Assembly: GCA_024233935.1 (NCBI GenBank)
Contig: JACKOY010000004.1
Location: 248,001-312,000, forward strand
DNA length: 64,000 nt
From: Spirochaetales bacterium
GTDB lineage: Bacteria; Spirochaetota; Leptospiria; Leptospirales; Leptonemataceae
Reading direction: 5' to 3'
The notes under the pieces are model-generated. The model was not told the DNA's origin and did not search any database. It saw only the letters and a list, made by a program, of their open reading frames with translations. Within the stretch, counting starts at the first letter, position 1; each line of letters begins with the position of its first letter. A program made the translations under genes and the position numbers. This document shows positions 25,608-34,597 of the stretch, piece by piece.

Positions 25608-27059
25608 ATGAGAAGCACACGCCACATTGACGCCCTGGCGAACATTCTGAAGCGGGGCAGCGTAGTAACCCGCGGCGACGGGACCATGGCGGAGCCCGAG
25701 TTTCTGTCCTACGGCTCGGATCGTACCCGGGAGGTGCGCCCGGAATTCCACACGCTGGTCTTTCCCGCAGATACCGACGAAGTTGCCGCGGTTGTGCGTT
25801 ACTGCGTTTCGAACCGGCTGCCGCTGGTGCCTTCGGGAGGGCGCACGGGCCTTTCGGGCGGAGCCGTGGCGGCCGAAAACGAAATCGTTTTGTCTTTGAA
25901 GAAGCTCAACCGTGTGCTCGGTTACGACCCGCTGTTGCCGGCGCTCAGCGTTCAGGCCGGTGTAACGACAGCCGAGGTGCAACAAAAAGCCCGCGAGCAC
26001 GGGCATTTCCTGCCGATCGATCTGGCAGCCAGTGGCTCGTCGCAGATTGGCGGGAACATCGCCACCAACGCCGGTGGAACCCGGGTCATACGCTACGGGA
26101 TGATTCGTGAATGGGTGCTGGGGTTGACTGTCGTCACCGGTGCCGGAGAGATTCTGCGTTTCCCGGGCAATGTGCTCAAGAACAATACCGGCATCGATCT
26201 CAAGCAGCTCTTCATCGGTTCCGAGGGCACGCTGGGCATTGTTACCGAAGCGACCCTTCGCCTGGCAGAGCCCCCGGGTCAGGCCAGCGGGGCCCTCTTT
26301 GCACTCACGGACTTCACCCGCGTTACAAACTTTCTGGCCTGGCTACGTGATCAGCGTGTGCGACCGCTGGCGTTCGAATACTTCGATCGGACGGCCCTGA
26401 AGATTGTTTGCGCTCACCTGAGTTTGCCCGCTCCGTTCGATCGTTTCTTCGATCATTACGTATTTCTCGAATGGGACCTTGAGGAACTGGCCCTGGATCC
26501 CATGCTGGAGAAGATTGAGCGGGCGGTTGAAGAAGGCATCGTCGTCGATGCGCGTTTCGCCGAAACTTCGGCCCAGGCGGACGCCTTCTGGAAATATCGG
26601 GAAGGAATCAGTGAAAGTCTTTCGTTGAGTTACACTGTACACAAGAACGATATCTCGGCTCCTATTCCCGCTCTGGGGGAGTTGCGCGAAAAGGTTCAAG
26701 CGATCCTGGATTCCGGGCAGGGCCGGGCGCCGGTTTTCTTCGGTCATATTGGCGATGGCAATCTGCATCTGAACGTACTCAAGGCCGATGCTCCCGAACC
26801 GGACATGTTGCCGGTTGCTTCTGCGGAAAGTGATGCAGATTTTTTCGCTTACTGTCGGACCTTCGACCGTCAATTGTACGGCCTTCTGCGGGATCTCGGT
26901 GGTTCCATCAGCGCCGAGCACGGTATCGGCACACTGAAGCGCGATTTTCTGTCTTTCAGCCGTTCTCCCGAGGAGATCGAAGCCATGCGTCGTCTGAAGG
27001 CTCTATTCGATCCGGCCGGCATCCTGAATCCGGGCAAGGTCTTCCGGGCCGGGCCCTGA
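25608..27059 (+). CDS. FAD-linked oxidase (GlcD/D-lactate dehydrogenase type)
   Basis: A flavoprotein of about 483 residues with FAD_binding_4 then FAD-oxidase_C domains. Motifs: LVPSGGRTGLSGGA, ASGSSQIGGNIATNAGGTRVIRYG, GIDLKQLFIGSEGTLGIVTEATLRL, then FGHIGDGNLHLNV, the C-terminal AEHGIGTLKRD and FDPAGILNPGKV. This suits glycolate oxidase subunit GlcD or D-lactate dehydrogenase; 2-hydroxyglutarate is also possible. No GlcE/GlcF genes adjoin. The ATG at 25608 is preferred; the frame begins with a TTG at 25578. The ribosome site is weak in both cases. Confidence 0.9.
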   Translation: MRSTRHIDALANILKRGSVVTRGDGTMAEPEFLSYGSDRTREVRPEFHTLVFPADTDEVAAVVRYCVSNRLPLVPSGGRTGLSGGAVAAENEIVLSLKKLNRVLGYDPLLPALSVQAGVTTAEVQQKAREHGHFLPIDLAASGSSQIGGNIATNAGGTRVIRYGMIREWVLGLTVVTGAGEILRFPGNVLKNNTGIDLKQLFIGSEGTLGIVTEATLRLAEPPGQASGALFALTDFTRVTNFLAWLRDQRVRPLAFEYFDRTALKIVCAHLSLPAPFDRFFDHYVFLEWDLEELALDPMLEKIERAVEEGIVVDARFAETSAQADAFWKYREGISESLSLSYTVHKNDISAPIPALGELREKVQAILDSGQGRAPVFFGHIGDGNLHLNVLKADAPEPDMLPVASAESDADFFAYCRTFDRQLYGLLRDLGGSISAEHGIGTLKRDFLSFSRSPEEIEAMRRLKALFDPAGILNPGKVFRAGP

Positions 27060-27119
27060 GTTCAGCGAGTCGCATTTGCGATCGTCGTCCGCTTCCGCCT
27101 TGATGGCGGCGCTCGCGCT

Positions 27120-27809
27120 CTAGACGGTCACGCCAAAGAGATGACCCACCGAGGCCGTGGCAAGCATGGCCAGGGCGCCCCAGAACGTGACCCGCAGAGC
27201 ACCGACCAGGACCGGGGCACCTCCGGCACGGGCGGCAAGTCCGCCGAGTACTCCCAGAAACAACAGGCACGCTCCGGCGACCGCAAGGATCAAATGCGGC
27301 CCGGGAAGAATCCAGGCGACCAGGAGCGGAAGGGCAGCCCCAATGGTAAAGGTGCCGGCGGACGATAGCGCTGCCTGAATCGGGCGCGCCCGGGCTCTTT
27401 CAAAAATTCCGAGTTCGTCGCGGGCATGCGCGCCGAGGGCATCGTGAGCCATCAGCTGTTCGGCGACCTGACGCGCCAGGGTGGAATCAAGTCCACGTTC
27501 TTCGTAGATTGTCGCGAGTTCGCGTTTTTCAAATTCCAGGTCGTTTTTGAGCGAGCGGCGTTCCAATTCCAGGTCGGCCTTTTCCGTGTCGGCCTGGGAA
27601 CTCACCGAAACATATTCGCCGGCGGCCATCGACATGGCGCCCGCCACCAGGCCGGCTACTCCGGCCAGAAGGATCTCATTCTGGCTTGTGGCCGCCGCCG
27701 CAACTCCGATGATCAGGCTGGCCGTAGAGACAATGCCATCGTTTGCGCCGAGCACTGCGGCGCGGAGCCAGCCGATGCGGTGAGACTTGTGTTTCTCTAT
27801 GTGGCTCAT
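27120..27809 (-). CDS. VIT1/CCC1-family membrane protein (putative Fe/Mn transporter)
   Basis: A 229-residue protein with the VIT signature: LRAAVLGANDGIVSTASLIIGVAAA, then VAGAMSMAAGEYVSVSSQADTEKADL, a cytoplasmic helical Glu-rich segment, and three further membrane helices. The family moves Fe(II) or Mn(II) out of the cytosol. The stop lies 60 nt from the stop of the FAD oxidase gene (convergent); short inverted repeats (TCGCA/TGCGA and CCGCC/GGCGG) lie between them. Confidence 0.92.
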   Translation of the reverse strand: MSHIEKHKSHRIGWLRAAVLGANDGIVSTASLIIGVAAAATSQNEILLAGVAGLVAGAMSMAAGEYVSVSSQADTEKADLELERRSLKNDLEFEKRELATIYEERGLDSTLARQVAEQLMAHDALGAHARDELGIFERARARPIQAALSSAGTFTIGAALPLLVAWILPGPHLILAVAGACLLFLGVLGGLAARAGGAPVLVGALRVTFWGALAMLATASVGHLFGVTV

Positions 27810-27958
27810 GTTCGGGGCTGCTGGATTCTACGCACGAACCTGCGTCGGCTCGCGAAAACTAAGCTGCCACATCGCATGGTCCCGCACAGCAAGCAAGCGC
27901 AACTGTGCATCGCGAATCTTTTGTTGACGCAGCGGAGAGATTCTGAGCAGCTCGGCCA

Positions 27959-28681
27959 ATGCTCCGGCATCCCTCACGCTCTGGAACCGCGCGTGCCCTC
28001 GTCTTGTCCTTATTGTTCGCCTGTTTTCTTACAGGCTGTAAAGAAACCGCATACGTCGGCGCTCCCTTCGGCCTGACGTTGCGCACAGCGCCGCAGGCCG
28101 ATGCGGATCGCGTTGCCGTGCTCACGGTTGGTAGCGAGGTCATCGTTCTCGAAAGCGACGGTCCCGTGCAAACGATCGACGGGCGAACGGCCGCCTGGAA
28201 CCGGGTTCGTTATCGGGAGCAGGAGGGCTGGGTGTTCTCGGCCGACTTGCTTGGGGCAGATCAGGGCGCAATCGTCGAACGGATCAGGCGTTGCGTTGAG
28301 CGCGGCGGCGACTGGCATGAGGAGCGGTGCTACGACAGATATCTGTATGAAATGACTCGCAACCAAACGATCCATGATCCGTGCCGGCCCCTGACGATTA
28401 CGCTCCGCCCGAACCGCACGGTGGTCGCGCAATACGGCGATTCTCCCGCTGCGGTGGCAGGCGATTGGCGCTACGAAAACGGCGACCGCATCGTGGTCAC
28501 GCTGCGCTGTCGCGCGGGTGGCGATTGCGCGACGTACGTGCCCGAAGTCTTTCACATCTTGAGCCGGCCGCACCAGCAGATCAGGAGGCGTGAGGCTTAC
28601 GTCCCGGGACTGGATGATCCGGCCATGAGAGACGAGCAAGGCTGGGTCTGGTACGCTCCGGGTGAACATTGCCGCCCCTGA
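27959..28681 (+). CDS. Lipoprotein with bacterial SH3 domain
   Basis: The signal peptide ends in lipobox LTGC (FACFLTGCKE). Residues about 28-95 form an SH3b-like domain: GLTLRTAPQADADRVAVLTVGSEV, then WNRVRYREQEGWVFSADLL, a typical peptidoglycan/peptide-binding module. The C-terminal half contains four Cys residues (CVERGGDWHEERC, CRPLTI, CRAGGDC) that could form disulfides, with no family I recognise. The start codon is probably the TTG or ATG region at 27959; initiation is uncertain. Confidence 0.8.
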   Translation: MLRHPSRSGTARALVLSLLFACFLTGCKETAYVGAPFGLTLRTAPQADADRVAVLTVGSEVIVLESDGPVQTIDGRTAAWNRVRYREQEGWVFSADLLGADQGAIVERIRRCVERGGDWHEERCYDRYLYEMTRNQTIHDPCRPLTITLRPNRTVVAQYGDSPAAVAGDWRYENGDRIVVTLRCRAGGDCATYVPEVFHILSRPHQQIRRREAYVPGLDDPAMRDEQGWVWYAPGEHCRP

Positions 28682-28759
28682 GTTGAGCACTGTCGGTAAT
28701 GGCTGACTCGTTGCTATCAGTTGCGCCGCGGTCGTAAGATGAGGAAGCCCTATCTGTTC

Positions 28760-28990
28760 CTATCTCTGCCCGTTGTTCGGTCGGCAACGTTCTCCGGCGG
28801 GTCCGTTCGCATGATAGTGGTGCGGATTGGGTCGCGCCACGCAGGCCAGACATGCCCGACGGTGATTCTGCTCCTGAAGCTCCTGACACTGCGCCGCCGT
28901 GCGTCGATCGTTGTCAGTGGGGTGGGCCGCAAGCGCTCCACCAAGCAACGCCAGACCGGCCAGAAGGGTGATCCATCTTCGCTTTTTCAT
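28760..28990 (-). CDS. Small secreted Cys/His-rich protein
   Basis: A 76-residue protein starting at the ATG at 28990. A classical signal peptide (MKKRRWITLLAGLALLGGALA, cleavage after ALAA) leaves about 55 residues with four Cys (AQC, RACLAC, GERC) and the His cluster PHHYH. The composition suits disulfide bonding or metal binding. I know no family. It lies 60 nt downstream of the ICMT/DUF1295 gene. Confidence 0.65.
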   Translation of the reverse strand: MKKRRWITLLAGLALLGGALAAHPTDNDRRTAAQCQELQEQNHRRACLACVARPNPHHYHANGPAGERCRPNNGQR

Positions 28991-29050
28991 GGGCGGAGTC
29001 CAAATCGAAAACGCCCGATGCACAACGGATTTTTTGCCCGGCTACAGCGC

Positions 29051-29743
29051 TCAATAGAGAAACGGCACAAGGCGCGCGGTGCGACGCCGATAGTCTTCGA
29101 AATCCGCGCCGTAGCGCTGGGCCAGGTGCCGGTCCAATGTCGGGATGTGCACGAACACAAAAAGCGTGATCATGGTGATTGGAACCCACCAGGCGAGCCA
29201 GTGGCCCACCAGCAGGGCCAGGCCGATCGACCACAGAGAATCGCCCAGATAGTTCGCGTGCATGGAATAGCGAAAAAGCCCGGTGGTAAACAGACGACCC
29301 TTGTTTTCGGGACGTCGCTTCCAGCGGTAACGCTGAAACTCGGCGGTTGAGTGAACCACCGAACCGAACACGTACAAAACGCCTCCGATCCATCCACTGG
29401 CCGGCCAGGGTGCTTGGCCCGAAGTCAGGATCGCAAAACTTGAGAAAATCAGAATCACCCAGACACCCACGCCGATCGCTTCGCCAGAACCCAGCCCGCG
29501 TGGCAGGAACACAAACAGCGCCGGAATGGAACGCAGAAAGTAAATGATCAGGGCCGCTTCGACCAGGACCTTCTGGGTTTCGGATGGGTCGGTAGCGCCC
29601 AGCCAGGCTCGCACACCAGAAACAAGCTCCGGTCGTTCCAAAAGCAGGACAGACAGAACCACAGCCAGCAACACGAGCGTGGCCAGCGCACACTTCTGAG
29701 CGATGGCGGCTCTGTGCTGGCCGTGAATTGCGGAAGACGCCAT
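29051..29743 (-). CDS. DUF1295/isoprenylcysteine methyltransferase-like membrane protein
   Basis: A 230-residue integral membrane protein with about six helices. The C-terminal region carries the family pattern: LFTTGLFRYSMHANYLGDSLWSIG, then HIPTLDRHLAQRYGADFEDYRRRT. This is found in DUF1295 steroid-reductase-like and ICMT-like proteins. The substrate is unknown. The gene starts 11 nt after the aldolase stop. Confidence 0.85.
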   Translation of the reverse strand: MASSAIHGQHRAAIAQKCALATLVLLAVVLSVLLLERPELVSGVRAWLGATDPSETQKVLVEAALIIYFLRSIPALFVFLPRGLGSGEAIGVGVWVILIFSSFAILTSGQAPWPASGWIGGVLYVFGSVVHSTAEFQRYRWKRRPENKGRLFTTGLFRYSMHANYLGDSLWSIGLALLVGHWLAWWVPITMITLFVFVHIPTLDRHLAQRYGADFEDYRRRTARLVPFLY

Positions 29744-29754
29744 CGCCGCTGAAG

Positions 29755-30798
29755 CTAAGCGATGGTGATCGACTGGTCCAGATACACGTCCTGAATCGTG
29801 TTCAGCAACTGCGCTCCTTCGGACATGGGTCGCTGGAACGCCTTGCGGCCCGAGATGAGGCCCGTGCCACCGGCTCGTTTGTTGATGACAGCGGTCTTTG
29901 CGGCCTCAGCGAAATCGTGTTCTCCCGCAGCGCCCCCGGAATTGATCAGCCCGGCCCGACCCATGTAACAATTCACCACCTGATAACGGCACAGGTCGAT
30001 GGGGTGATCCGAAGAAAGATCACTGTATACCTTTGGATGTGTTTTGCCGAATTTGATCGCGTTAAAACCGCCGTTGTTTTCGGGAAGCTTCTGCTTGATG
30101 ATATCGGCCTGAATGGTAACTCCCAGGTGATTGGCCTGCCCGGTCAGGTCGGCCGATACATGGTAGTCTTTGTCTTTCTTGAATTCCGGATTGCGCGTGT
30201 AACACCAGAGCACGGTTGCCATGCCGAGTTCGTGCGCGTACTGAAAGGCTTCTGCGACTTCTACGATCTGACGGCGGGACTCGTCGGAACCAAAGTAGAT
30301 GGTGGCGCCGATTGCACAGGCTCCCATGTTCCAGGATTCCTGAACTGTGCCAAACAGGATCTGATCAAATTTGTTTGGAAAGCTGAGCAGCTCATTGTGA
30401 TTGATCTTCACAAGAAAAGGGATGCGATGGGCATACTTGCGGGCAACGGAGCCCAGCACTCCAAAGGTCGAAGCCACCGCGTTGCAACCCCCTTCGATCG
30501 CGAGCTTGACAATGTTCTCGGGATCAAAATAGAGCGGGTTCGGCGCAAATGAAGCGCCGGCGGAATGCTCAATGCCCTGATCAACCGGCAGAATGGAAAG
30601 GTAACCGGTGCCGCCGAGCCGTCCGGTATTGAATATCTGCTGCAGAGATCGGAGCACCTGAGGATTGCGGTCCGAGCCGATCCAGACCCGATCGACGAAG
30701 TCCGGCCCCGGCAGGTGCAGGAGATCCTTTGAAACCTTCGCTTTATGCGCGAGGAGGCTTTCGGCCTCGGAACCAAGCAATTCTTGAATACTGGCCAT
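29755..30798 (-). CDS. fbaB: Fructose-bisphosphate aldolase class I
   Basis: Metal-independent Schiff-base aldolase of the bacterial FbaB/DhnA type (347 residues). Visible are LPVDQGIEHSAGASFAPNP near residue 65, GGCNAVASTFGVLG, the Schiff-base Lys in FNAIKFGKTH, and the phosphate-binding NSGGAAG and RAGGTGLISGRKAF. It splits fructose-1,6-bisphosphate in glycolysis or acts in gluconeogenesis. A good AGGAG site lies 8 nt before the ATG. Confidence 0.95.
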   Translation of the reverse strand: MASIQELLGSEAESLLAHKAKVSKDLLHLPGPDFVDRVWIGSDRNPQVLRSLQQIFNTGRLGGTGYLSILPVDQGIEHSAGASFAPNPLYFDPENIVKLAIEGGCNAVASTFGVLGSVARKYAHRIPFLVKINHNELLSFPNKFDQILFGTVQESWNMGACAIGATIYFGSDESRRQIVEVAEAFQYAHELGMATVLWCYTRNPEFKKDKDYHVSADLTGQANHLGVTIQADIIKQKLPENNGGFNAIKFGKTHPKVYSDLSSDHPIDLCRYQVVNCYMGRAGLINSGGAAGEHDFAEAAKTAVINKRAGGTGLISGRKAFQRPMSEGAQLLNTIQDVYLDQSITIA

Positions 30799-30834
30799 GC
30801 GATGTGCTCCTGATAATGCGAACTGGTTTTTGAT

Positions 30835-31476
30835 TTAGAGAGCCCCGGCGGGCAAGACAGACGCGCGCAGCGCCTCGAGGCTGATGCCTTCGTTGTGCGC
30901 CTTCGAATACAAGGCGATTTCGAACACGCCACTTGAACTGTCTTCAAGTTCGCCTTCCGTCATGCGCGCTTCGCTGATATTTGTAACGGCCAGCACATCG
31001 GAGGTTTCGTAGATGCGCGTGGTCTCGCTGAGTTCGTTTCCCGTCTCGGTGGTCTCAAGTTGGGTTTCCGAGGTTACGGCCGCTTCTCCCAACCCATAGG
31101 CGCCAATCACGCGACCCGCAAAGGAACGCACATCCTCCAGGGAATTTGTCCGTGAGAGGCGCGCGATAATCAGGCTTCCGTTGGGAGCGTACAGAACGAT
31201 TCGATACAACTCCGGCTCGGGCAGGCCTTCCAGGTTGGCCGCATTCAAATCGCGGTCGGTCTCCACCGGCATGGTGAGAGTGACCTCGCCGTCGATCTGG
31301 TGTTGGGGCTCCCACCCAAGAGCCTCCAGACGTGCAACGGTCTCGTCCACGGGCTGCCCCCAGAGAAAGTCTGTGGCCGGGGGTGGGGTCTGATAATCCC
31401 GTGGCGTCTCCTCGCCGCAAAAGATCACAAAACCAAGAACCAGAGCGGCGACAGATGCACGAGAGTACGAACGCAT
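30835..31476 (-). CDS. Hypothetical lipoprotein
   Basis: A 213-residue protein from the ATG at 31476. The signal peptide MRSYSRASVAALVLGFVIFC has a Cys at 20 (VIFC, a spirochaete-type relaxed lipobox). The mature part starts with Pro/Thr-rich sequence and then an alpha/beta region (ETVARLEALGWEPQHQIDGEV, YRIVLYAPNGSLIIARLS). It is followed by the aldolase gene after 36 nt. I recognise no family. Confidence 0.72.
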   Translation of the reverse strand: MRSYSRASVAALVLGFVIFCGEETPRDYQTPPPATDFLWGQPVDETVARLEALGWEPQHQIDGEVTLTMPVETDRDLNAANLEGLPEPELYRIVLYAPNGSLIIARLSRTNSLEDVRSFAGRVIGAYGLGEAAVTSETQLETTETGNELSETTRIYETSDVLAVTNISEARMTEGELEDSSSGVFEIALYSKAHNEGISLEALRASVLPAGAL

Positions 31477-31770
31477 GCATCTGCCTGGCCAGTCGCCTGG
31501 TGACCTGGCAAGCACATTTTTCCGCGATGCCTGGACAGTACCGCCAGGCAATTCACTTCGAGGCGACTGACTCCCAGGGTCGGGTCACAATGCTACGTGC
31601 CAGAGGCGGTGTGTTCTACAAATATAGATTGCAATCGAGCTTGCATCATGGGACATAATCCAAAATCGCACCGCGAATGGCCGCAGCACTTATCGTATGT
31701 TTCGGTATGCGGGGTTTCTTGAAATGCAGGCAGGCTTCCGGTTCTGTCCGGCGGTCGGGGATCGAACGAA
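31477..31770. promoter_or_regulatory. Divergent intergenic region between lipoprotein gene and flhF
   Basis: This 294-nt stretch has no gene I can support, although short frames cross it. It probably holds promoters for both sides. One weak sigma-70-like candidate reads toward flhF: TTGCAA (31629-31634) and CATAAT (31654-31659), but the 19-nt spacer is long. I see no sigma-28 match. Confidence 0.3.
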
Positions 31771-33156
31771 ATGAAGTACAAAAAGATGCGCGGTAAGAGC
31801 GTGGCAGAATGCGCGATGAAAATTCGGAGCGAATTTGGCTCTTCTGCGATGATCCTTTCTTCCCGCGAGGTGAAGGAGGGCGGCCTTTTGGGGTCCGGCC
31901 TGCTTTCGCGCAAGCTCTACGAAGTCGATTTCATGATTCAGGAAAATGAGCAACCCTCCACGCCGCGCTACAGCGTGGGCAGCATCGAGACCCGCCGGCG
32001 CAATCTGCAGAACCTGCTGGGCTCGGACGCCCCGCTGGTTCAGGCCGAGCCGAAGGCCCGGGCGGTGGAGACACCCTCCCGGGAAGGTCGCGCTGCCCGG
32101 GAAGAGGCGTTGCGGGCCGTCGCCCGGCTGGCCGGCGCTTCGTCGGAAGCACCCGCCCGACCGCCGGTTGCGTTACCCATGAGTGCCGTCGATCCGACCG
32201 AGCAAGAAGCTCTGAATCGCCTGTTTCGGGAGGAGCCGGAGGAGGAGGTTTCAGAGAAGGCGCCTTCCCCGCAGCGGCGCCTCACCGCCGGGGATGATCT
32301 TCCGGAAGTCGATCCGGGGGACGAACGTCTGGCGCGCAATCTGGTTCGTATCCAGGAGCGTCTCGAAGGCGCCCACATCAGTCGCGAATTCGCCCAGCGC
32401 TTTCTGACAAAGCTGGATCGGGCTCTATCCCAGGATGAGAAGTCCGAGTACCGCAACGTGGAAAACCGATCGCTGGAAAAGCTAACGGCCATGATACGAA
32501 CCGTGCCCGACATCGCGCCGCCGGCCGGCGAATGCCGTGCGGTTATGCTGATGGGGCCCACCGGGTCCGGCAAAACGACCAGCCTGGCCAAGATTGCCGC
32601 TCGCTACCAGTTCATGGAGGGCCGTGATGTATCGATCTACAGTTTGGATCATGTGCGCCTGGCGGCCACCGAGCAACTGAAGACCTACGCCAACATTATG
32701 GATGCTCCTTTTTTCGCGCCGCTGACTCCCCAGGAGCTGGGCGAGTGCCTCCGGCGAGATGGGGCCGAACTCATGCTGATCGATACATCGGGTATCAGTT
32801 ATCGGGATGGCGCCCGCATGGCGCAGTTGCAGGAGTTTATCGCGGTCTGCGAGCAAGAAGTGAAGCTGGATCGTCACCTGGTTCTGGCCGCCAATACCAG
32901 CGCGCCGGTGCTCGACAAAATATTGCTTGCCTATGACCAGGTCGGCTTTGATAAGATTATTCTCACCAAACTCGACGAAACAGATTTTGTTGGTGCGTTT
33001 ATCGAGCTTGCCGATAAGTATAACAGGCCGTTCTCGTTCCTGACAAATGGTCAGGACGTTCCCGGGGATTTGCTGGAAGCAAAGGCCGGGGAGCTGGCGA
33101 GGATGGTTCTGAGGGATGGGTCTGCTGCAGTTCGGGGAGCCATCGACCATATCTGA
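31771..33156 (+). CDS. flhF: Flagellar GTPase FlhF
   Basis: SRP-like GTPase that controls placement and number of flagella at the cell pole; in spirochaetes it is needed for polar attachment of periplasmic flagella. The N-terminal B domain (KYKKMRGKSVAECAMKIRSEFG) is followed by a low-complexity, acidic/Pro linker (about 60-190), then the N and G domains. G1 is GPTGSGKTTSLAKIA, the NKxD-type motif is TKLDET. The G3 region reads DTSGIS where FlhF/SRP proteins usually have DTAGR, so the Arg is lost. The gene opens a flhF-flhG-membrane gene-fliA operon. Confidence 0.95.
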   Translation: MKYKKMRGKSVAECAMKIRSEFGSSAMILSSREVKEGGLLGSGLLSRKLYEVDFMIQENEQPSTPRYSVGSIETRRRNLQNLLGSDAPLVQAEPKARAVETPSREGRAAREEALRAVARLAGASSEAPARPPVALPMSAVDPTEQEALNRLFREEPEEEVSEKAPSPQRRLTAGDDLPEVDPGDERLARNLVRIQERLEGAHISREFAQRFLTKLDRALSQDEKSEYRNVENRSLEKLTAMIRTVPDIAPPAGECRAVMLMGPTGSGKTTSLAKIAARYQFMEGRDVSIYSLDHVRLAATEQLKTYANIMDAPFFAPLTPQELGECLRRDGAELMLIDTSGISYRDGARMAQLQEFIAVCEQEVKLDRHLVLAANTSAPVLDKILLAYDQVGFDKIILTKLDETDFVGAFIELADKYNRPFSFLTNGQDVPGDLLEAKAGELARMVLRDGSAAVRGAIDHI

Positions 33157-33171
33157 CATAACGTGGGTATT

Positions 33172-34140
33172 ATGGATCAGGCGGCAAATTTAAGACGGCT
33201 GGCTACCGAACGCGACCGGAGCAGCGCATCCCTTCTGGAGCCGGAGCAAGAAAGCTCCCGGATCGAGGGGGAAGTGCCTGCAGAGGTAGCCGAAGAAACC
33301 TCGAACGAACCCGTCACAACCCGGGTGATCGCAGTGACTTCGGGCAAGGGCGGCGTCGGAAAATCAACCCTCTCCGTGAATCTGGCAATCAGCATCGCAA
33401 AGCTGGGCAAGAAGGTCCTGCTGTTTGACGGGGATTTGGGTCTGGCAAATATCAATGTGCTGATGGGCATCATTCCCGAGCACAACATCTACGAAGTCAT
33501 CAAGGGTAAGAAGAAGGTTCAGGACATCGTCATCAGCACCAGTTACGGAATCGATATCATTGCCGGCGCAAATGGTATTTCTCAGCTGGCAAACCTGAGC
33601 GACACACAACGCGAGACTTTCGTCGAGCAGTTGGGCGAACTTTCGGGTTATGATGTTATGATGATCGATACGGGGGCCGGTGTTGGCGCCAACGTGATCG
33701 GCCTTGTCATGCCCGCCGATGACATACTTGTCGTGACCACTCCCGAGCCGACGGCGATCACCGATGCCTACGGAATGATTAAAAGCATCGTGGCCAACGG
33801 CAAAGAGAAGTCCATTAAGCTGATTGTGAATCGTGTGCCGTCGGCGATCGAGGCCAAGCGAGTAGCCGATCGGTTGATCAGCATCTCTTCTCAGTTCCTC
33901 AAGACCAAAGTGGAAAGTGTGGGTTTCGTTTTTGAAGAGAATTTGGTTCAGAAGAGCATCCGCAGTCAAAGACCCCACGTTGTTCTTTATCCCGGTTCCA
34001 AAAGCTCGGCCTGCATGAGCCATATCGCCGCCCGCGTGATGAACACCGCGCCCGCGGAGGACAGCATAGGCATTTTCGGCTTCTTCCAGAAGTTGCTGGG
34101 CATCGGCCAGGATTCCGAGCCCGGGATGGGAGTCCTTTAA
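33172..34140 (+). CDS. flhG: FlhG (MinD/ParA-type ATPase)
   Basis: Partner of FlhF that limits flagellar number. The N-terminal MDQAANLRRLA is the typical FlhG activation helix, which supports the ATG at 33172 over the in-frame GTG at 33163. The deviant Walker A is SGKGGVGKST, followed by LFDGDLGLANINVLMG, the switch-type MMIDTGAGVG, and IVNRVPS. A C-terminal amphipathic helix (FGFFQKLLGIG) would bind membrane. It starts 15 nt after flhF. Confidence 0.94.
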   Translation: MDQAANLRRLATERDRSSASLLEPEQESSRIEGEVPAEVAEETSNEPVTTRVIAVTSGKGGVGKSTLSVNLAISIAKLGKKVLLFDGDLGLANINVLMGIIPEHNIYEVIKGKKKVQDIVISTSYGIDIIAGANGISQLANLSDTQRETFVEQLGELSGYDVMMIDTGAGVGANVIGLVMPADDILVVTTPEPTAITDAYGMIKSIVANGKEKSIKLIVNRVPSAIEAKRVADRLISISSQFLKTKVESVGFVFEENLVQKSIRSQRPHVVLYPGSKSSACMSHIAARVMNTAPAEDSIGIFGFFQKLLGIGQDSEPGMGVL

Positions 34141-34149
34141 ATCGCGGCT

Positions 34150-34584
34150 ATGGCTCCGCTGCTTTTGAAATTTGCCGGAATTTTTGCTGTACTCGGGCTC
34201 GTTATTTCCGTCGCATTTGGTGTGCTGGGTGGAAATCGGCTTGGTTCTCTTATTGTGACTGCTGTCGTATGTACGGTGCTTTCCGGCGGTCTGGGCGTGG
34301 GCACTTACAAAATCCTGGAGCAGCGCGTACCAGAAGTCTTTGACTTCTTCGGTGGCGGAGGGGACGAAGCCGTTGAGCTGGACGATGACGAGGGTTACGA
34401 AGCCGCTTCCGGGGAAGACGGAGAGGAAGGCGAATTTGCGGGGGTTGCTGCCGCAGAAGCGCCGGACGATTCGAAGGCGTTCGGAGACCACATTATAGTC
34501 GATAAGATCAAGATCAAAAACGAGCCCCGCTTGATGGCCCAGGCCATCAAGACCCTGCTTGCGCGGGACAGCGACAAGGCTTAG
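34150..34584 (+). CDS. Small membrane protein of the flhG-fliA interval
   Basis: 144 residues. Two hydrophobic segments cover about 5-27 and 31-53, then a long, very acidic linker (VELDDDEGYEAASGEDGEEGE), and a C-terminal segment (DHIIVDKIKIKNEPRLMAQAIKTLL). It lies between flhG and fliA, 9 nt after flhG, a place where spirochaetes often carry a small gene of unknown function. A role in flagellar control is inferred from position only. Confidence 0.8.
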   Translation: MAPLLLKFAGIFAVLGLVISVAFGVLGGNRLGSLIVTAVVCTVLSGGLGVGTYKILEQRVPEVFDFFGGGGDEAVELDDDEGYEAASGEDGEEGEFAGVAAAEAPDDSKAFGDHIIVDKIKIKNEPRLMAQAIKTLLARDSDKA

Positions 34585-34597
34585 GGGCAGCGATCAG

